DNA of 64,000 bases from Acanthosepion esculentum (GCA_964036315.1 OZ038496.1:11360535-11424534), one strand, 5' to 3'; counted from the first letter of the stretch, positions 22,795-34,692 are shown. The notes: generated by a model not told the origin, from the letters alone. Made by a program: numbers and translations.

Positions 22795-23065
22795 ACATGG
22801 CAGAGTGGACAAAGGCGTTAGTTAGATCCAGTGACTGGGCCCAAAGACTGTGAGTTCAATACTTGGTTAAGGCGGTGGCGAACTTGGAGAGGGAATTAAG
22901 CAGGAGATAACTGATAATTGACATCTATTAGACGTAGTATGTGGAACTAGAACGGTTTACCATAGTGAGTAAAGGTTCAGTACGACATTCCAACCACCCG
23001 AAGAAGGCCGGAGCGTACAACGGTCGAAACGTTGTAATAAATTTGGCGACAAACATGAGGACAAT
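22795..23065 (+). repeat. tRNA-Leu-like SINE with hammerhead-like core
   Basis: The head GGCAGAGTGGACAAAGGCG ... GTGAGTTCAATAC resembles a leucine-type tRNA with A and B boxes. The body ends in CCGAAGAAGGCCGGAG, CGGTCGAAAC, then GTTGTAATAA and AACATGAGGACAATAGTCCG. A second copy lies inverted at 26880-27170, so this is a dispersed family of about 270 bases. The GGCCG and CGGTC pieces can pair, followed by GAAA, as in hammerhead ribozymes. Confidence 0.7.
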
Positions 23066-23279
23066 AGTCCGATTAATCTAAATCATGTACATAATACATC
23101 CCAGAAATATAGAGAGATACCAACAAAAGTTAAAAGTAATTTCCAACACGGACTTTCAATCTATTGATTTTTTAAAAAAATATGCCCATTAATACACACC
23201 TACCTGAGAGCAGGGTAGTATGCATTTATTAGACAATTTAAATGGAAACACCCGTAAAAATAGCTAGTTTGGTTGTCTG

Positions 23280-23335
23280 GGGAAGACGATAAACTACATC
23301 CGCGTCCAGCGTAAGACGATAAACTACATCCGGCA
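23280..23335. repeat. 20-base direct repeat
   Basis: AAGACGATAAACTACATCCG occurs twice, about 29 bases apart. Confidence 0.85.
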
Positions 23336-23489
23336 GCAAGGCCTTTGATCAGGAGATTTTGAGGAGCACCTCTTATTTGCTCATGTTCCCAGATCCTGAT
23401 CCGGGTTGGTAGCAACTGTTAGGGTCATAGCTATGGGCAAATACTTACACACAAACTGAGGTCAAAACACTATGAAAGTGTAAAAATAA

Positions 23490-23690
23490 GATTTAGTACC
23501 AGCAGTAATAATAAACAAATATTACCAGCAGTTAATTTTTGAAAAAAACATATTACCAGCAATACATTATTACCAGCACTAAATTTTTGGAAAGAAATAT
23601 TACCAGCCATAGATTTTTGAAGAAAAATATATTATTAGCAATAAATTTTGGGAAAAAATATTAACAGTAATAAAGATCTTGTCGGCATTA
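23490..23690. repeat. ATTACCAGCA minisatellite
   Basis: Five or six diverged units of the type ATTACCAGCANTAAATTTTT followed by GAAAAAAAT, period roughly 30-45 bases. Confidence 0.75.
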
Positions 23691-24330
23691 AGTAACCCAT
23701 TGATGCTGATATAGCGGAAAGCAAACCAAATCAACCCATTCGCTGGTTTGGTGGTTGAAGGTTTTAGCAATCAGAGTTCAAACATCGGCAGACGCAACAA
23801 ATACATGTTTTTTTTGTTTTGTTTTTTTTGGTGGGGCGGTGACAAAGGGGTGCACATTTGAAAAGCAAAACACATCTCTGTCTAAATGCATGTTTCAGAA
23901 GAAAATGGCTTTAAATCTGTTGGGAAAAAATAAATCTTTGACATAGTTCATTCTCATCGGGATAAAGTTTGCAGCTTTTACTGGGGCATGCGAACTGAAT
24001 TCTTACCCAGATATACAATCTGATTTCAGGAGAAAGTTAACTTGATATTAGATTATATGGTGCATAGAGGCAAATACATACGGGATATTATCAAGTTCAG
24101 ACAGATCGGTCAGATCTAGGCTCTACAAATGAACGATACAAATAAACCACAGAATACTATACGCTACTGAATCAATATAATTAACATGAAATCTTACGAG
24201 AACTTACTAACTGTTTATGACAACTACGACGTATAGGGAACAATTGTCAGGCCGACAGAAAAGCACTTACAAAAAGGGTTTCTGAGACAGAATGTGCCAA
24301 TCTATACCAATTTCTTCATATTGGCCATCG

Positions 24331-24332
24331 TG

Positions 24333-24429
<97 letters not shown>

Positions 24430-24601
24430 TCTGTTCATATCTATGTATCTCAGTCTGTTAATGTCTATCTATCTATCTACCTATCTATCTATCTATCTAT
24501 TTATCTATCTATCTATTCCATATACTGAAATCTGTTTATCTGATTCTGTGTTTCCATCAGTTTATTCATATTGGTCTCTCTCTCTTTGTCTCTCTCTCTC
24601 C

Positions 24602-24643
<42 letters not shown>

Positions 24644-25048
24644 CAATCTATTCATACATATCTATCTATCTATCTATTTATCTATCTATCTATTCCATAT
24701 ATTCAAATCTATTTATCTGATTCTGTGTTTCCGTCAGTTTATTTATATTGCTCTCTCTCTCACTCTCTCTCTATCTATCTATCTATCTATCTGTGCAGCT
24801 AGCTAGCTAGCTATCTCAATCAGTTCATATCTATCTATCTATCTATCTATCCCAATCTATTCATACATATCTATCTATATATCTATCTATCTATCTATCT
24901 AAATCTGTTCATATCTATCTATCTATCTACCTACCTACCTACCTACCCATCTAAATCTGTTCATATCTATCTATCTAGCTATCTACCTACCTACCTACCT
25001 ATCTAAATCTGTTCATATCTATCTATCTATTTATCTATCTATCTATCA
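24331..25048. repeat. (TCTA)n/(TA)n compound microsatellite
   Basis: (TCTA)8 then (TA)n to 24425, followed by about 600 bases of TCTA and TACC arrays separated by a recurring spacer (CAATCTGTTCATA-like, and TCTGATTCTGTGTTTCC at 24538 and 24717). The spacers repeat with the arrays, so this is a higher-order simple-repeat block. Confidence 0.9.
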
Positions 25049-25049
25049 T

Positions 25050-26450
25050 GTGTTTTTTATCTTTACTCATCAATGCTAACATCTTTTCATCCTCCGTTCA
25101 TGCGCAAACAAAAAATAAACGTTTCTTTGTTATGATTTTCTCTGTAGATCTTTCCAGTTTCTTTCCCCAAGGAATCGGCAATCCTAACTGTTCAGGAAAG
25201 TCGATAATATATTTCTGACGATATTCAGCTACAATTCTGTAAAAATAGAAAAAGAAAAGCAAATTTACTTGAAAGAATCAAACGACGCGAAATCAAAGCC
25301 GTTCATTTTCACAGTCCTCTTTCAGCAAATCTGTTTCTTCTCTGTCAAAACCATAATTACTCTTTTTATTAAAACTGCTAATTTTTCCTCAAAGAAAGAG
25401 ATTTATTTATATGTTTGTTTATTTTAATGATCTATTTGTCGAATTCTCGACGGCGTCTCTTTCATAATATATCAAGGTTTAATGTCGTCTTTTTGAAAGA
25501 AAGGAAGTAAAACAAAACAAAAAAGCAACTATTTCGAATTCCATTTCGTGAAAGATTATTTCATAGTTCCGATAATAGAACCGTTCATCTAATCGCTGTT
25601 ATGGAAATCTTATTTTTCTTGGATATTGATGCTGAAAATAAAATGGCGTCCAAAAACCGTTTTCCCGCGGTTTTTCCCGCCATCTTATTCGTTCATTAAT
25701 GCATCCACCATGCATTTCTTTTGTTATTTTAAAGACACCTTTGGATGTCTTTGAATGATAACGTCAATTGATTGCAGTAAAAGATATTTACAGAAACAGT
25801 TTATTTAATTTGAGTTAATATATTTTAAATCGCTTTTATTATTGAGTGTATTTCATACTTGAACAACCGCGGAGTCGAAAAGAACACCTTCGTATATCTG
25901 ACGTCAGATTTAGATCATTAGATATATATACTGTAGTCTGGATTAAATATCACTGATATATTTTACAGATGAATCGAAAAATCGACATAGATCATTCGAA
26001 ATTTTAGTCTTCTCTGAGCTCAGTCTGATAGCCAGTCACTTTTGCTACAAGGGAATTCATCTACGAATTGGGCAAAAAGGAACTCCTTACTGAAAATTAC
26101 TTGTAACTTTTGTTAATATCAACACATTTGCAAGAAACAAAATATATTGTGATCCTTAAAGTGCTAAAATGCCATTGCTACATCCTGTTCTTATTTCAGA
26201 GTGAGAAGTTTAGCTCAGAATGACACAACGCCTGGCACTGCATGAACGTGGCCAGGTGGCATCCCGATACAAAAAAAATGCAGAAATGCTGGCGTAACGT
26301 TCATATACATCGAGCTTCAGTAGAACCATCAGAAATTCTCATCAAGCTGATGTGTACGCGATCTGCGGTCGATACCTACTGAAGCTGCCCTCCATCAACA
26401 CCCATATTGAAATAGAACGTACAAAAGGTGGAATTTGGACATCCTACTTC
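25050..26450. other. unassigned sequence, comparatively unique
   Basis: About 1.4 kb without simple repeats or recognised elements. No open frame of note. It is a candidate for single-copy sequence but shows no coding sign. Confidence 0.4.
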
Positions 26451-26454
26451 ACTT

Positions 26455-26750
26455 ATACCTTTATAGGAGTAGATAGTTTCGTCTATCATCCAGTTCACAC
26501 TCCTCCCCAGGTATTTTAGCCTAATTTTATTTAATATTTATTTATTTAACGCAAAAGGAGTAGCGCCTATCGCCCGGTTCAAACTCTTCCCTGGCTTTTT
26601 GACTGCAGTACAGATTTATGCATCCTTTCCTGTTTATGATTGGTTTTCCAGTTCCTCTTAAATCCTTCTCAATCTCTTTCATTCCTATTAGCACCTTTGC
26701 GTCTTAGTGGGATTATCGCCTTGCTTTGGGTGAAATTATATTAAAAAAAT
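26455..26750 (+). mobile_element. LINE 3' tail fragment with internal duplication
   Basis: 26620-26740 ends in CACCTTTGCGTCTTAGTGGG and GCTTTGGGTGAAATTA, matching the tails at 62530-62580 and 54690-54715. Upstream, two similar phrases (AGGAGTAGATAGTTTCGTC at 26465 and AGGAGTAGCGCCTATCGCCC at 26558) form a local duplication. Confidence 0.45.
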
Positions 26751-26879
26751 ATTTAAAAAAATAAAACCTGTTTAATGAAAATCGATTAATATTTAATAAA
26801 GTTATTAACGCTTTTAAATAAAGGGTATTTTACAACCCGCCCTTTATAATCTATTATATTAAACTGTAATTACATTATA

Positions 26880-27170
26880 TACATTATTCGGACGATTGTC
26901 CTCATCTTTGTCGCCATATTTATTACAACGTTTCGACCGTTGTACCCTCCGGCCTTCTTCAGGTGGTTGGAATGTAGAACTGAACCCTTTATTTCACTCA
27001 CTGGGGTAAACTGTTCTAGTTCCACAGGTCATGTTTAATGTATGTCAGTTATCTGTTATCTCCCCTCTCAAAGTTCTCCACTACCTTAACCAGGTATTGA
27101 ACACACACTCTTTCGGTCCAGTCACTGGATCTAACCGACACCTTTATTCACTGTGCCAGGCCTTGAGGAT
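26880..27170 (-). repeat. tRNA-Leu-like SINE with intact hammerhead-like core
   Basis: Inverted copy of 22795-23065. On the minus strand it reads ACCTGAAGAAGGCCGGAGGG, TACAACGGTCGAAACGTTG. The tRNA-like head is at 27090-27165. The core CTGAAGA ... GAAA fits the hammerhead consensus (C U G A N G A), better than the plus-strand copy, which has a C in place of the U. Confidence 0.7.
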
Positions 27171-27545
27171 ATCTGTGTATAAATTTCTGGTTATTATAAA
27201 CCTAAAGACTTCAGCAACCATTTTTTACCAGTGGACATATTTCAATTTTTGCTGTTATCATATTATGTTTTTACCAGAGCTCATATTGCAATTTTTGTTG
27301 TTATTATCGCCTTATTACTGGTTCCCAGATTGTATTCATTTCTATGCTTGCTCTGCTCAAATAAATTAAATTAATAAGATATCAAAAACAAAAAACGTAA
27401 ACATAAAAAATAGTATAGAAGAGTCAATTGCTGAAAACGTCCCCAAGAGTGGATTGAATAATTACAAAAAGGTTCGTCTTCGAATCTCTGGCGTAACAAT
27501 ATGAAACACCTACGTGACTATATATTAATATAATATAATATAATA

Positions 27546-27550
<5 letters not shown>

Positions 27551-27616
<66 letters not shown>
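27551..27616. repeat. (TA)n microsatellite
   Basis: About 32 TA units after a short AATAT-type repeat. Confidence 0.95.
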
Positions 27617-27618
<2 letters not shown>

Positions 27619-27804
27619 ATGACAATAATATTGGCTCCTGAAAATTAATTTCGGTTGAGCTCTGTGGGAGTGAAGCGTAGGTTTGTAAACAGTGATCGTT
27701 AAAGCTAATATAGCGTGACTCTTCGGCAGAATTGAGTCACTGTCAGTCACTGTGTGTTTATCTAAATCTAAAAATAAATACGCTAAAATTCACCTTCATC
27801 CCTG

Positions 27805-27938
27805 GAGTGCGCTGACGGCTTAATGGTAAAATTTCCGAGTGACGCCAATTCAGTCGGGTTTGGATCCTAGCTAGAGGCAACCGAACGTCTAGCCACACTG
27901 ATGAGCTGTGATACAGCGAAACAGTCTGTCTGTGGATG

Positions 27939-27944
<6 letters not shown>
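27805..27944 (+). repeat. tRNA-like SINE, third family
   Basis: GCGCTGACGGCTTAATGGTA (A box) and GTCGGGTTTGGATCCTAG (B box) are followed by a body with ACTGATGAGCTGTGATACAG and an (AATA)/(TA)n tail starting at 27945. Confidence 0.55.

Positions 27945-27989
<45 letters not shown>
27945..27989. repeat. (TA)n microsatellite at SINE tail
   Basis: About 22 TA units directly at the 3' end of the SINE-like sequence. Confidence 0.95.
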
Positions 27990-27990
<1 letters not shown>

Positions 27991-28234
27991 CTGGCCACAC
28001 GTATTCGAGAATAGCCTCTATTGCAGACGCTCAGGCACATTTGTGTTTATTCAACAGCCATGCAGCTCACCTAGGGTCCAAGCTGCAATTATGCTGAGCA
28101 AATCTTAGTTAAAGTTTCTGGGAAATAGCGTGCTATCTAGCGGGATCAATTTGATGAAATGTATCTCCGTGCTATCGACGTCCCCCAAAGCACTTTCCAA
28201 AGGTGCCGCACGCTGTGATCGAACTTGCAGTCCG

Positions 28235-28366
28235 ATAACAAGTCTACATCGTGACATATCGACAATGGTGATATGTCAGGATGTAGACTTGTTATGGTGA
28301 TAAATTTGAACCCGGCTGTCATGATCGGAATTCGAACGTTTTAACGACTCGGCCACGTGCCCCCTC
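28235..28366 (-). repeat. tRNA-like head with fold-back palindrome
   Basis: Minus strand 28366-28299 reads CACGTGGCCGAGTCGTTAAA ... CCGGGTTCAAATTTATCACC, a tRNA-like A/B-box pair. It continues into ATAACAAGTCTACATC, which is repeated inverted at 28235, giving arms of about 26 bases with one mismatch and a loop of about 8 bases. Confidence 0.6.
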
Positions 28367-28382
28367 ACACACTCATACACCC

Positions 28383-28386
<4 letters not shown>

Positions 28387-28443
<57 letters not shown>
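28387..28443. repeat. (TA)n microsatellite
   Basis: About 28 TA units; it forms the upstream boundary of the Penelope-like coding remnant. Confidence 0.95.
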
Positions 28444-28444
<1 letters not shown>

Positions 28445-28448
<4 letters not shown>

Positions 28449-29011
28449 GTTGTGCTGATAACCTAGAGAAAATAATTAAAAAACATAACAATAGTATATT
28501 CAGCAAGTATATGAATTCGGAGAGCCTGACAACCCACAAGGTTGCGCAAAGCAACATTAAGCAAAATGACACTAATAATAAATCATGTAACTGCAGGAAT
28601 CCCAATGATTGTCCACTAAATAATAATTGTTTAACTAGCTCTGTAGTTTATCTCATTACTATATCAACACTAGAAAATCCAAATATAAAGAAATTCTACA
28701 TAGGTTGCACCATGAGACCATTCAAGGAACGCTGGCGGGGTCATCTGCAATCTTTTAATAATAGTAACTATAAATATATGACTTCATTATCCAAATACTT
28801 TTGGAGTCTAAAAGAGAAAAATAAAACACCTAAGGTTAAATGGAAATTAATTAGAAAGGCCCGGACATGTAACTCACTATATGCCCCGTGTTACCCGTGC
28901 CTTAAAGAGAAACTTGAAATAATTAGATTTAAAAATAAGACTGATCTTTTAAATCAAAGATATGAACTAACAGTTAACTGTAAACATCGTTTTAAATTTA
29001 ACTTAGTATAG
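28445..29011 (+). pseudogene. Penelope-like element C-terminus with GIY-YIG domain
   Basis: An uninterrupted frame runs from the end of the (TA)n array to a TAG at 29009-29011; the first ATG is at 28511. It opens with SCADNLEKIIKKHN, then a cysteine-rich linker CNCRNPNDCPLNNNC, then the GIY-YIG-type core: VVYLITI, KKFYIGCTMRPFKERWRGH, and SLSKYFWSLK. It ends with YAPCYPCLKEKLEIIRF and LLNQRYELTVNCKHRFKF. This order is the C-terminal part of the protein of Penelope-like retroelements, whose GIY-YIG nuclease cuts target DNA. The RT domain that should precede it is absent, replaced by (TA)n, so this is a fragment of about one third. The acidic residue I would expect in the (E)LSKHIW box reads S here. 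The frame has no stop, so the copy may be fairly recent, or the tail frame may still be transcribed. Confidence 0.8.
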
Positions 29012-29089
29012 AAATCATATACTTTCTATGATAATGATAAATTAAACTTAATAGACTATTACCTTTTTAGCATGATAGTCGCCCTATCG

Positions 29090-29958
29090 ATATGAATGTG
29101 TACTGGGTACTTACAAAGTATCATACGTGTCTGTATTTGGATGTATATATTTGTATGTTATGTAGAGTTATTTCTACTGTTGGATATGTATATGTGTATA
29201 TAGGGGTATATATATGTGTTTTTTTTTGTTTTTTTTATGAAGATATATGGTTGTGTATATTGGCATCTATCATAGGTTAACCTGTTTATGTGTACGAGTA
29301 ATGGTGTAAATTCTGGTAAGTGTCTACCACTAAATGTGTAAGTATATGTTTGGGTATATAGAGATATATATGTGTACTTGTGTATGTGTAGATATGTGTA
29401 TGCATATGCATATGTATGTATACGTATGTGTGAGTGTGCATATATGTATGTATATGTAGTATGTATGTTTCTATGTGTATGTATATGTTTGTATATGCAT
29501 ATATATGTATGTTTAAATATGTATATGCATGTGTATATGTGTATGTATATGGGTGTACATTTATATGTATGTGTGGGTATTTATATGTGTGCGCTCGACT
29601 GTTTGTGTATTGTATATCTGGATGTGTCGATATGGGTATTTATATATGATTAGATATTTATGTATATATGTTTGTGTGTCATTGTATGTGTATTTGTATG
29701 TATGCTTTAGTGCCTTGGGGTGTATCATAGATACAAACTAAAATCTACTTTTGTTGATAAGGAACCTTTAATTGCTTACAGACTGTTGTTCTTTTCTTAA
29801 ATTATGATAAACCTTTAATATATTTTATCATAATGTTGTTGGAATATTATTAGAATATAAGTTGGTCTATGTATGCTTATTTCTTTTTCCTTTTTTATGC
29901 ATGTGTCTACATGTTTATGTATATATGTATATGTGTTTGTATATGTATGTGTGTATGC

Positions 29959-29990
<32 letters not shown>

Positions 29991-30543
29991 GTATATATAT
30001 TTGTGAATATGTATGTTTGTATGTGTGTATGTATGTATGTATATGTATGTGTGTAGATATATATGTGTGTATATCTATGTGTAGTTGCGTATGTATGTGT
30101 GTATATATATGTACTAGCGGATGCATTTTTATATTCATATCGTTTTAATTTATGTTTGTTTAATTTTTCATGTATACACTTGTATTTATAAATGTCTATG
30201 TATATATTTAGTTTATATGCATATATGTATACGTGCTTATGTATGTACATCTAGATGTGTATGTATGTATGTTGTGTGCTTGTATATAGTTGCATCTTTA
30301 TATATATTTCTTCACTTGCTTTATTTACTTTTCTGCGTCGACGTATGGGTCAATATATTTATATGTGCTTATCTATGTGTATGTTTATGTGCGTAGGTCT
30401 GTATATGCGTACCTATTATGCTTATATGTGTGTATGCGGGTGCATGTATTGATTTATATGCGGATGTGTGAGTGTACAACTATATGTGGAGGTGGTTATT
30501 TACTTTTGTCTGTAATGTGTCGAAAACTATGTTTTTAAAAATG

Positions 30544-30567
<24 letters not shown>
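29090..30567. repeat. degenerate TATG/TGTA-rich tract
   Basis: About 1.45 kb of imperfect TATGTGTATG-type repeats with very little C on the plus strand, including (TA)n at 29958-29989 and 30544-30567. Frames in all phases encode only MYVCI-type (plus) or HTYIH-type (minus) repeats. It begins about 80 bases after the Penelope-like stop codon. Confidence 0.85.
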
Positions 30568-30576
<9 letters not shown>

Positions 30577-31254
30577 TTATTTGTTTAAATTTTATCTATG
30601 TATATTTGACCGGTTTAACTATATTTCAAGTTAAAATTCGTTTAATAACATATTAAGCCACGAATAGCTTCGACATCTGACCGTCTAGATCATATTGAAT
30701 GTAGATGTATGTGCCTGTGTGTATCGATGTGTATGTGTAAGTAAAGTGCATTTGCCTATGTGTGGTTTGATTTTTTGTATGTGTGTGTATATATATAAAT
30801 ACGTCTGAGCGCTTAACATGCGTGTGTTCGAATGATTTCACGTGAGAGGCGACTAACATGTTGAAATGAAACTAAAGTGTATACATTTCTGTCTGGGATT
30901 CTGAACATCCCTTTCAACATAATTTCAATGAAAATACAAATTAAATAGCAAATATATCTTTTATTTTTATTTTTATATTTTTTCTCCTTGGTAATTCTAC
31001 AATTTAAAACTTAATAGAGATTTGATTTAGATTTCTATATAGGTAATTTTAATTTTTTACTTTTAATTTTAATTTCAAATTTTATAAATCTTTTAATATC
31101 TATGATAACCTTGCTTAGTTGTCAAATTTTTGGAATCACCCTATACTTGTATCTTGATTGGCTACTCTAGCTTATGTAACAGCGTTTACTCCTAGCTAAG
31201 GATCGTTGATTAATTTGAAACTTTTAAAACCATTTATTCTATATTCTATATCAT
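30568..31254. other. AT-rich unassigned sequence
   Basis: No motif recognised; a frame at 30653-30859 (minus) overlaps short CA-type repeats. Confidence 0.35.
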
Positions 31255-31400
31255 CAATTGACAAGACACAAGAAGTGTTGACACAAAATGGCTACTTTTG
31301 TCGTGATTTTATAACATATTTATGTTGTAATATTCAAATAAATAATTATATCTGCTCTACTCTGTATTGAGCACTCTTTAAAGAATATTAATTGTTGGTT
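31255..31400 (+). repeat. repeat shared with the Tc1 relic's end
   Basis: CACAAGAAGTGTTGACACAA + AATGGCTACTTTTGTCG matches 37046-37090 (CACCAGAAGTGTTGCAACAA + AATGGCCATTTTTGTTG). Both copies lie in the same orientation and include a small palindrome centred on ATGGCCAT. Inference: a stand-alone terminal fragment of the Tc1-type element. Confidence 0.5.
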
Positions 31401-31437
31401 ATTGGATTTCACTCCGTATATACCAATCCTAAACTTG

Positions 31438-31439
<2 letters not shown>

Positions 31440-31530
<91 letters not shown>
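31440..31530. repeat. (TA)n array
   Basis: About 45 uninterrupted TA units. GAGCACT near 31370 and its inverted counterpart AGTGCTCA near 31550 flank it. Confidence 0.95.
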
Positions 31531-31532
<2 letters not shown>

Positions 31533-31900
31533 TATATTTATGGGATACAGTGCTCAGTATCAGAGATACAGCGTATGTAAATATAAATATAAAAGTCAAC
31601 ATTGAAGTCAACCCTCAGAGGCGACAGGCTGTTTCATGCTGGACGCAATAGATACATATTAATATTATATATATATAAATATATATTATAATATTCTTTT
31701 TAAAAAATCTGATTCCTAGAACTCTTATGTAGCGAAAGAATTTTTTTTTTTAAATATTTAAAAAGAAATGTTATTAAAAAAAATATTATAATACAAGCTC
31801 TACTTCTGTATGGAGCACTGTCTTTTTAAAAATAAAAACAAAAATACTAAAGAAGTCTGGATTATTTACCTAACGTGTTCTTTCTTATTTTTCTGCATAC
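31531..31900. other. unassigned, with dispersed GAGCACT motif
   Basis: TATTTATGGGATACAGTGCT at about 31536 recurs at 35169 (TATTTATGGGATAAAGTGCT); CTCTACTTCTGTATGGAGCA at 31797 resembles 31356. These point to an unknown small repeat with both orientations present. Confidence 0.45.
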
Positions 31901-31903
31901 CTG

Positions 31904-32009
<106 letters not shown>

Positions 32010-32260
32010 AGTTTCATTAAAACAGAGTCACAGGTTGTTTTGGTCACTGGCTGATGGGTCATGTAATTTAATAATTTTGCATGTGGGCAACAATGCCTGT
32101 TTCGTGCACGTTGTTACAATTACTAAACATCCAGCAGACAACAAGGAAAGTAAACACTGTACCTTGTATGTCATTTTAATCAAACCTGTATAATAGAGTA
32201 ATTGCTACCCAAATGCAAAAATTATTAAATATGTACATATGCATATACGAAACATTTGTG

Positions 32261-32267
32261 TATATAC

Positions 32268-32303
<36 letters not shown>

Positions 32304-32337
32304 ATGTATGTGTCTGTGTCTGTGTGTGTGCGCGCGC
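32261..32337. repeat. (TA)n(TG)n(CG)n microsatellite
   Basis: Compound purine-pyrimidine alternating repeat ending in GCGCGCGCG. Confidence 0.9.
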
Positions 32338-32339
32338 GC

Positions 32340-33980
32340 CCGCGTTTCAAACTATATTACCTTATTTCATGAAGCCTTATTCGAAACAGAAGCTCTATTT
32401 TTCTTGTTTTTTTTTTTAAACAGTATTATATTTAACGGCCGGCTCACTCGTGACATGTTAATAATGAAAAGGCGTTCGCTGGTACTCATTAGCATTTCTC
32501 GAATGCGCAAGACTATAGATGAAATATCGTGATGAGGTTCTCCAGTAGCCCCTACCATATAGAAGGACTGATATTATATAACTTTTCGGCACTTTTTTAC
32601 TTACTTCTGATACAATACTGATGAATAAAAATGAATCTTCCCAGGCATAAGAGGTTCAGCCGGTAGATATCAACTTAAAAGTATTTTATTTTATTGGAGT
32701 TCTTAAAATCACTTCCGTATGTACTTTACATTTAGAATGCAATATTACATATTTAGTTGCATATTAGTTCTTTTTTTTTGTCTTTCTTTTAAAGACATAT
32801 TAAGCTTTAAGACATTTTAAGTTCTGTTTAAGTTAGGCTGCCTACCCTGATTTTATGCGTGAATGTTTGCCCTCCAGAAGAATTGATTTTGTTCTAATTT
32901 TTGTAGCCGTTTTATTTTAACTTAATAGAAATCCTATATCATTCGTTAAATTGAACTTGATTGGCAGCTACTCTATGAGAACGAATTCAAGAGACTGAAA
33001 AAGACAACGGGAAAGCACACTGATTTTTTTGTTTAAAATGAATCTTGTTCTCAACTCATAAAGAAACAAGGGCAAGTTGAGAGACGCTATCGAATATCTC
33101 CCGAAGGGAAATATTATTTTTTAAAAAAATCAACACTTACGACGAGGCAAATTTGTTAAAAAAAAATAACGGCTTGAAAACACTCCTCAGAAAGTTTGTG
33201 AAGATAGCGAAATGAAAAGACAGTGAAAATTGTTTGAAGATAATTCATCTATGATCTTCAGAATAGCGTTAACTACAAGACTTTGAAAAAGTATTGCTTT
33301 CTTGGAGGCAATGTCTTTTCTTTTGCGTTCACACTCCGGTTCGTCATAAATTTTGCCGATAAACGGTTCGTTCCTTTTCCTTTTTTTTTTTTTTTTTTTT
33401 TGGTTGGTCTAGACTGGCTCGGCCCACTTATCTGCTGAATGGTAAATGATTCGATCGCTTCATATTGTAAGATAAAAGAGAAGAAAGGAAAAGTAAAATA
33501 TTAATAAAAAGAAAAAGAAAAATTACAGATTTTGGATGCTTCAGTTTCCGAAATATATCGCGATTAGACTGTACCAGAAACATTTAAATAGATATAAAAA
33601 AAAAGGTTATAATGAGTTATTGCGAGAGAAATATTACGTCTTTCTCTTGGAAAACTAATATGAATGCATTAATATATTTACAGATAGATTTGCTTTCATT
33701 TCTTACGGTCTATGAAACCTTTATGGATTATTTGAAGCCGAAATATATTTTGAATTGTGAGAATGATTATATTCTTTTGAGAGTGAATAATGCATTAAAT
33801 ATTATTTGGAAATGACAATGATTGTTCCAGATACAAGTTATACTATTTAACCCATAACTGGGATGATGGATGCATAACTTTACCGATGGCATTAGCGTGT
33901 AAATGGATGTAAGGAACCCGATTGGAAATTAAAAATTGCTCTTCAATTTTTAATTCCGAACACCTCTCCATTACGCCGCC
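32340..33980. other. unassigned AT-rich sequence
   Basis: About 1.6 kb without recognised elements, including a T23-type run near 33380. A 67-codon frame at 33612-33815 (plus) has no motif. Confidence 0.4.
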
Positions 33981-33982
33981 CG

Positions 33983-33984
<2 letters not shown>

Positions 33985-34068
<84 letters not shown>
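33985..34068. repeat. (TA)n array
   Basis: About 41 TA units. Confidence 0.95.
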
Positions 34069-34070
<2 letters not shown>

Positions 34071-34498
34071 TTGTTTTCTCCCGAATTTCAAACCACTATA
34101 CGAAGCTTAGAATGGTATAGAGTAGAGAAAGTATATGAGGGTGGAGAAATGGAGTGGAAAAGAAAAAGGAAAAATAATAATCTTTAGTAATCTCATCTTG
34201 GCCATTTTCATTCAGCACCTCTGCCTTGTTGACTACCTTTTCTGTTTTCCATACTCTATTCAGTTGGCACTTATTTATTTTTTCTACAATTGCACATGTG
34301 ATAAGTTAATTTATTTTGCAGGCTATCGGTAGAAAATTGCTGATACTCTGCTTCTTAATTATATTTTTAAAGTCGCTGCCACAACTACAATTTATGTTCG
34401 CGGTGTTTTAGTTGAAGATTTTGTGCAATTCAGAAAATTTGGGGAAGTGTTTATCATGTAAGTGAACACAGAAATCAAAACATAGAGGTGACAGTCGG

Positions 34499-34503
<5 letters not shown>

Positions 34504-34562
<59 letters not shown>

Positions 34563-34609
34563 TATTTTGTTAGTGTAAGTACAGTATATGCACAGACAGC
34601 GTTATATAT

Positions 34610-34668
<59 letters not shown>

Positions 34669-34692
34669 TAGATAGATAGATAGATAGATAGA
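34504..34692. repeat. two (TA)n arrays ending in (GATA)n
   Basis: (TA)n at 34504-34558 and 34613-34665, the second followed by seven GATA units. The GATA run abuts the repeat that starts at 34693. Confidence 0.9.

Noticed and set aside
21557..22853. KELFISV-type repeat proteins on both strands
   Set aside because: Minisatellite frames; the 227-bp higher-order unit shifts phase at each block.
29372..30538. Cysteine/tyrosine/methionine-rich frames
   Set aside because: They translate TATGTG-type simple repeats.
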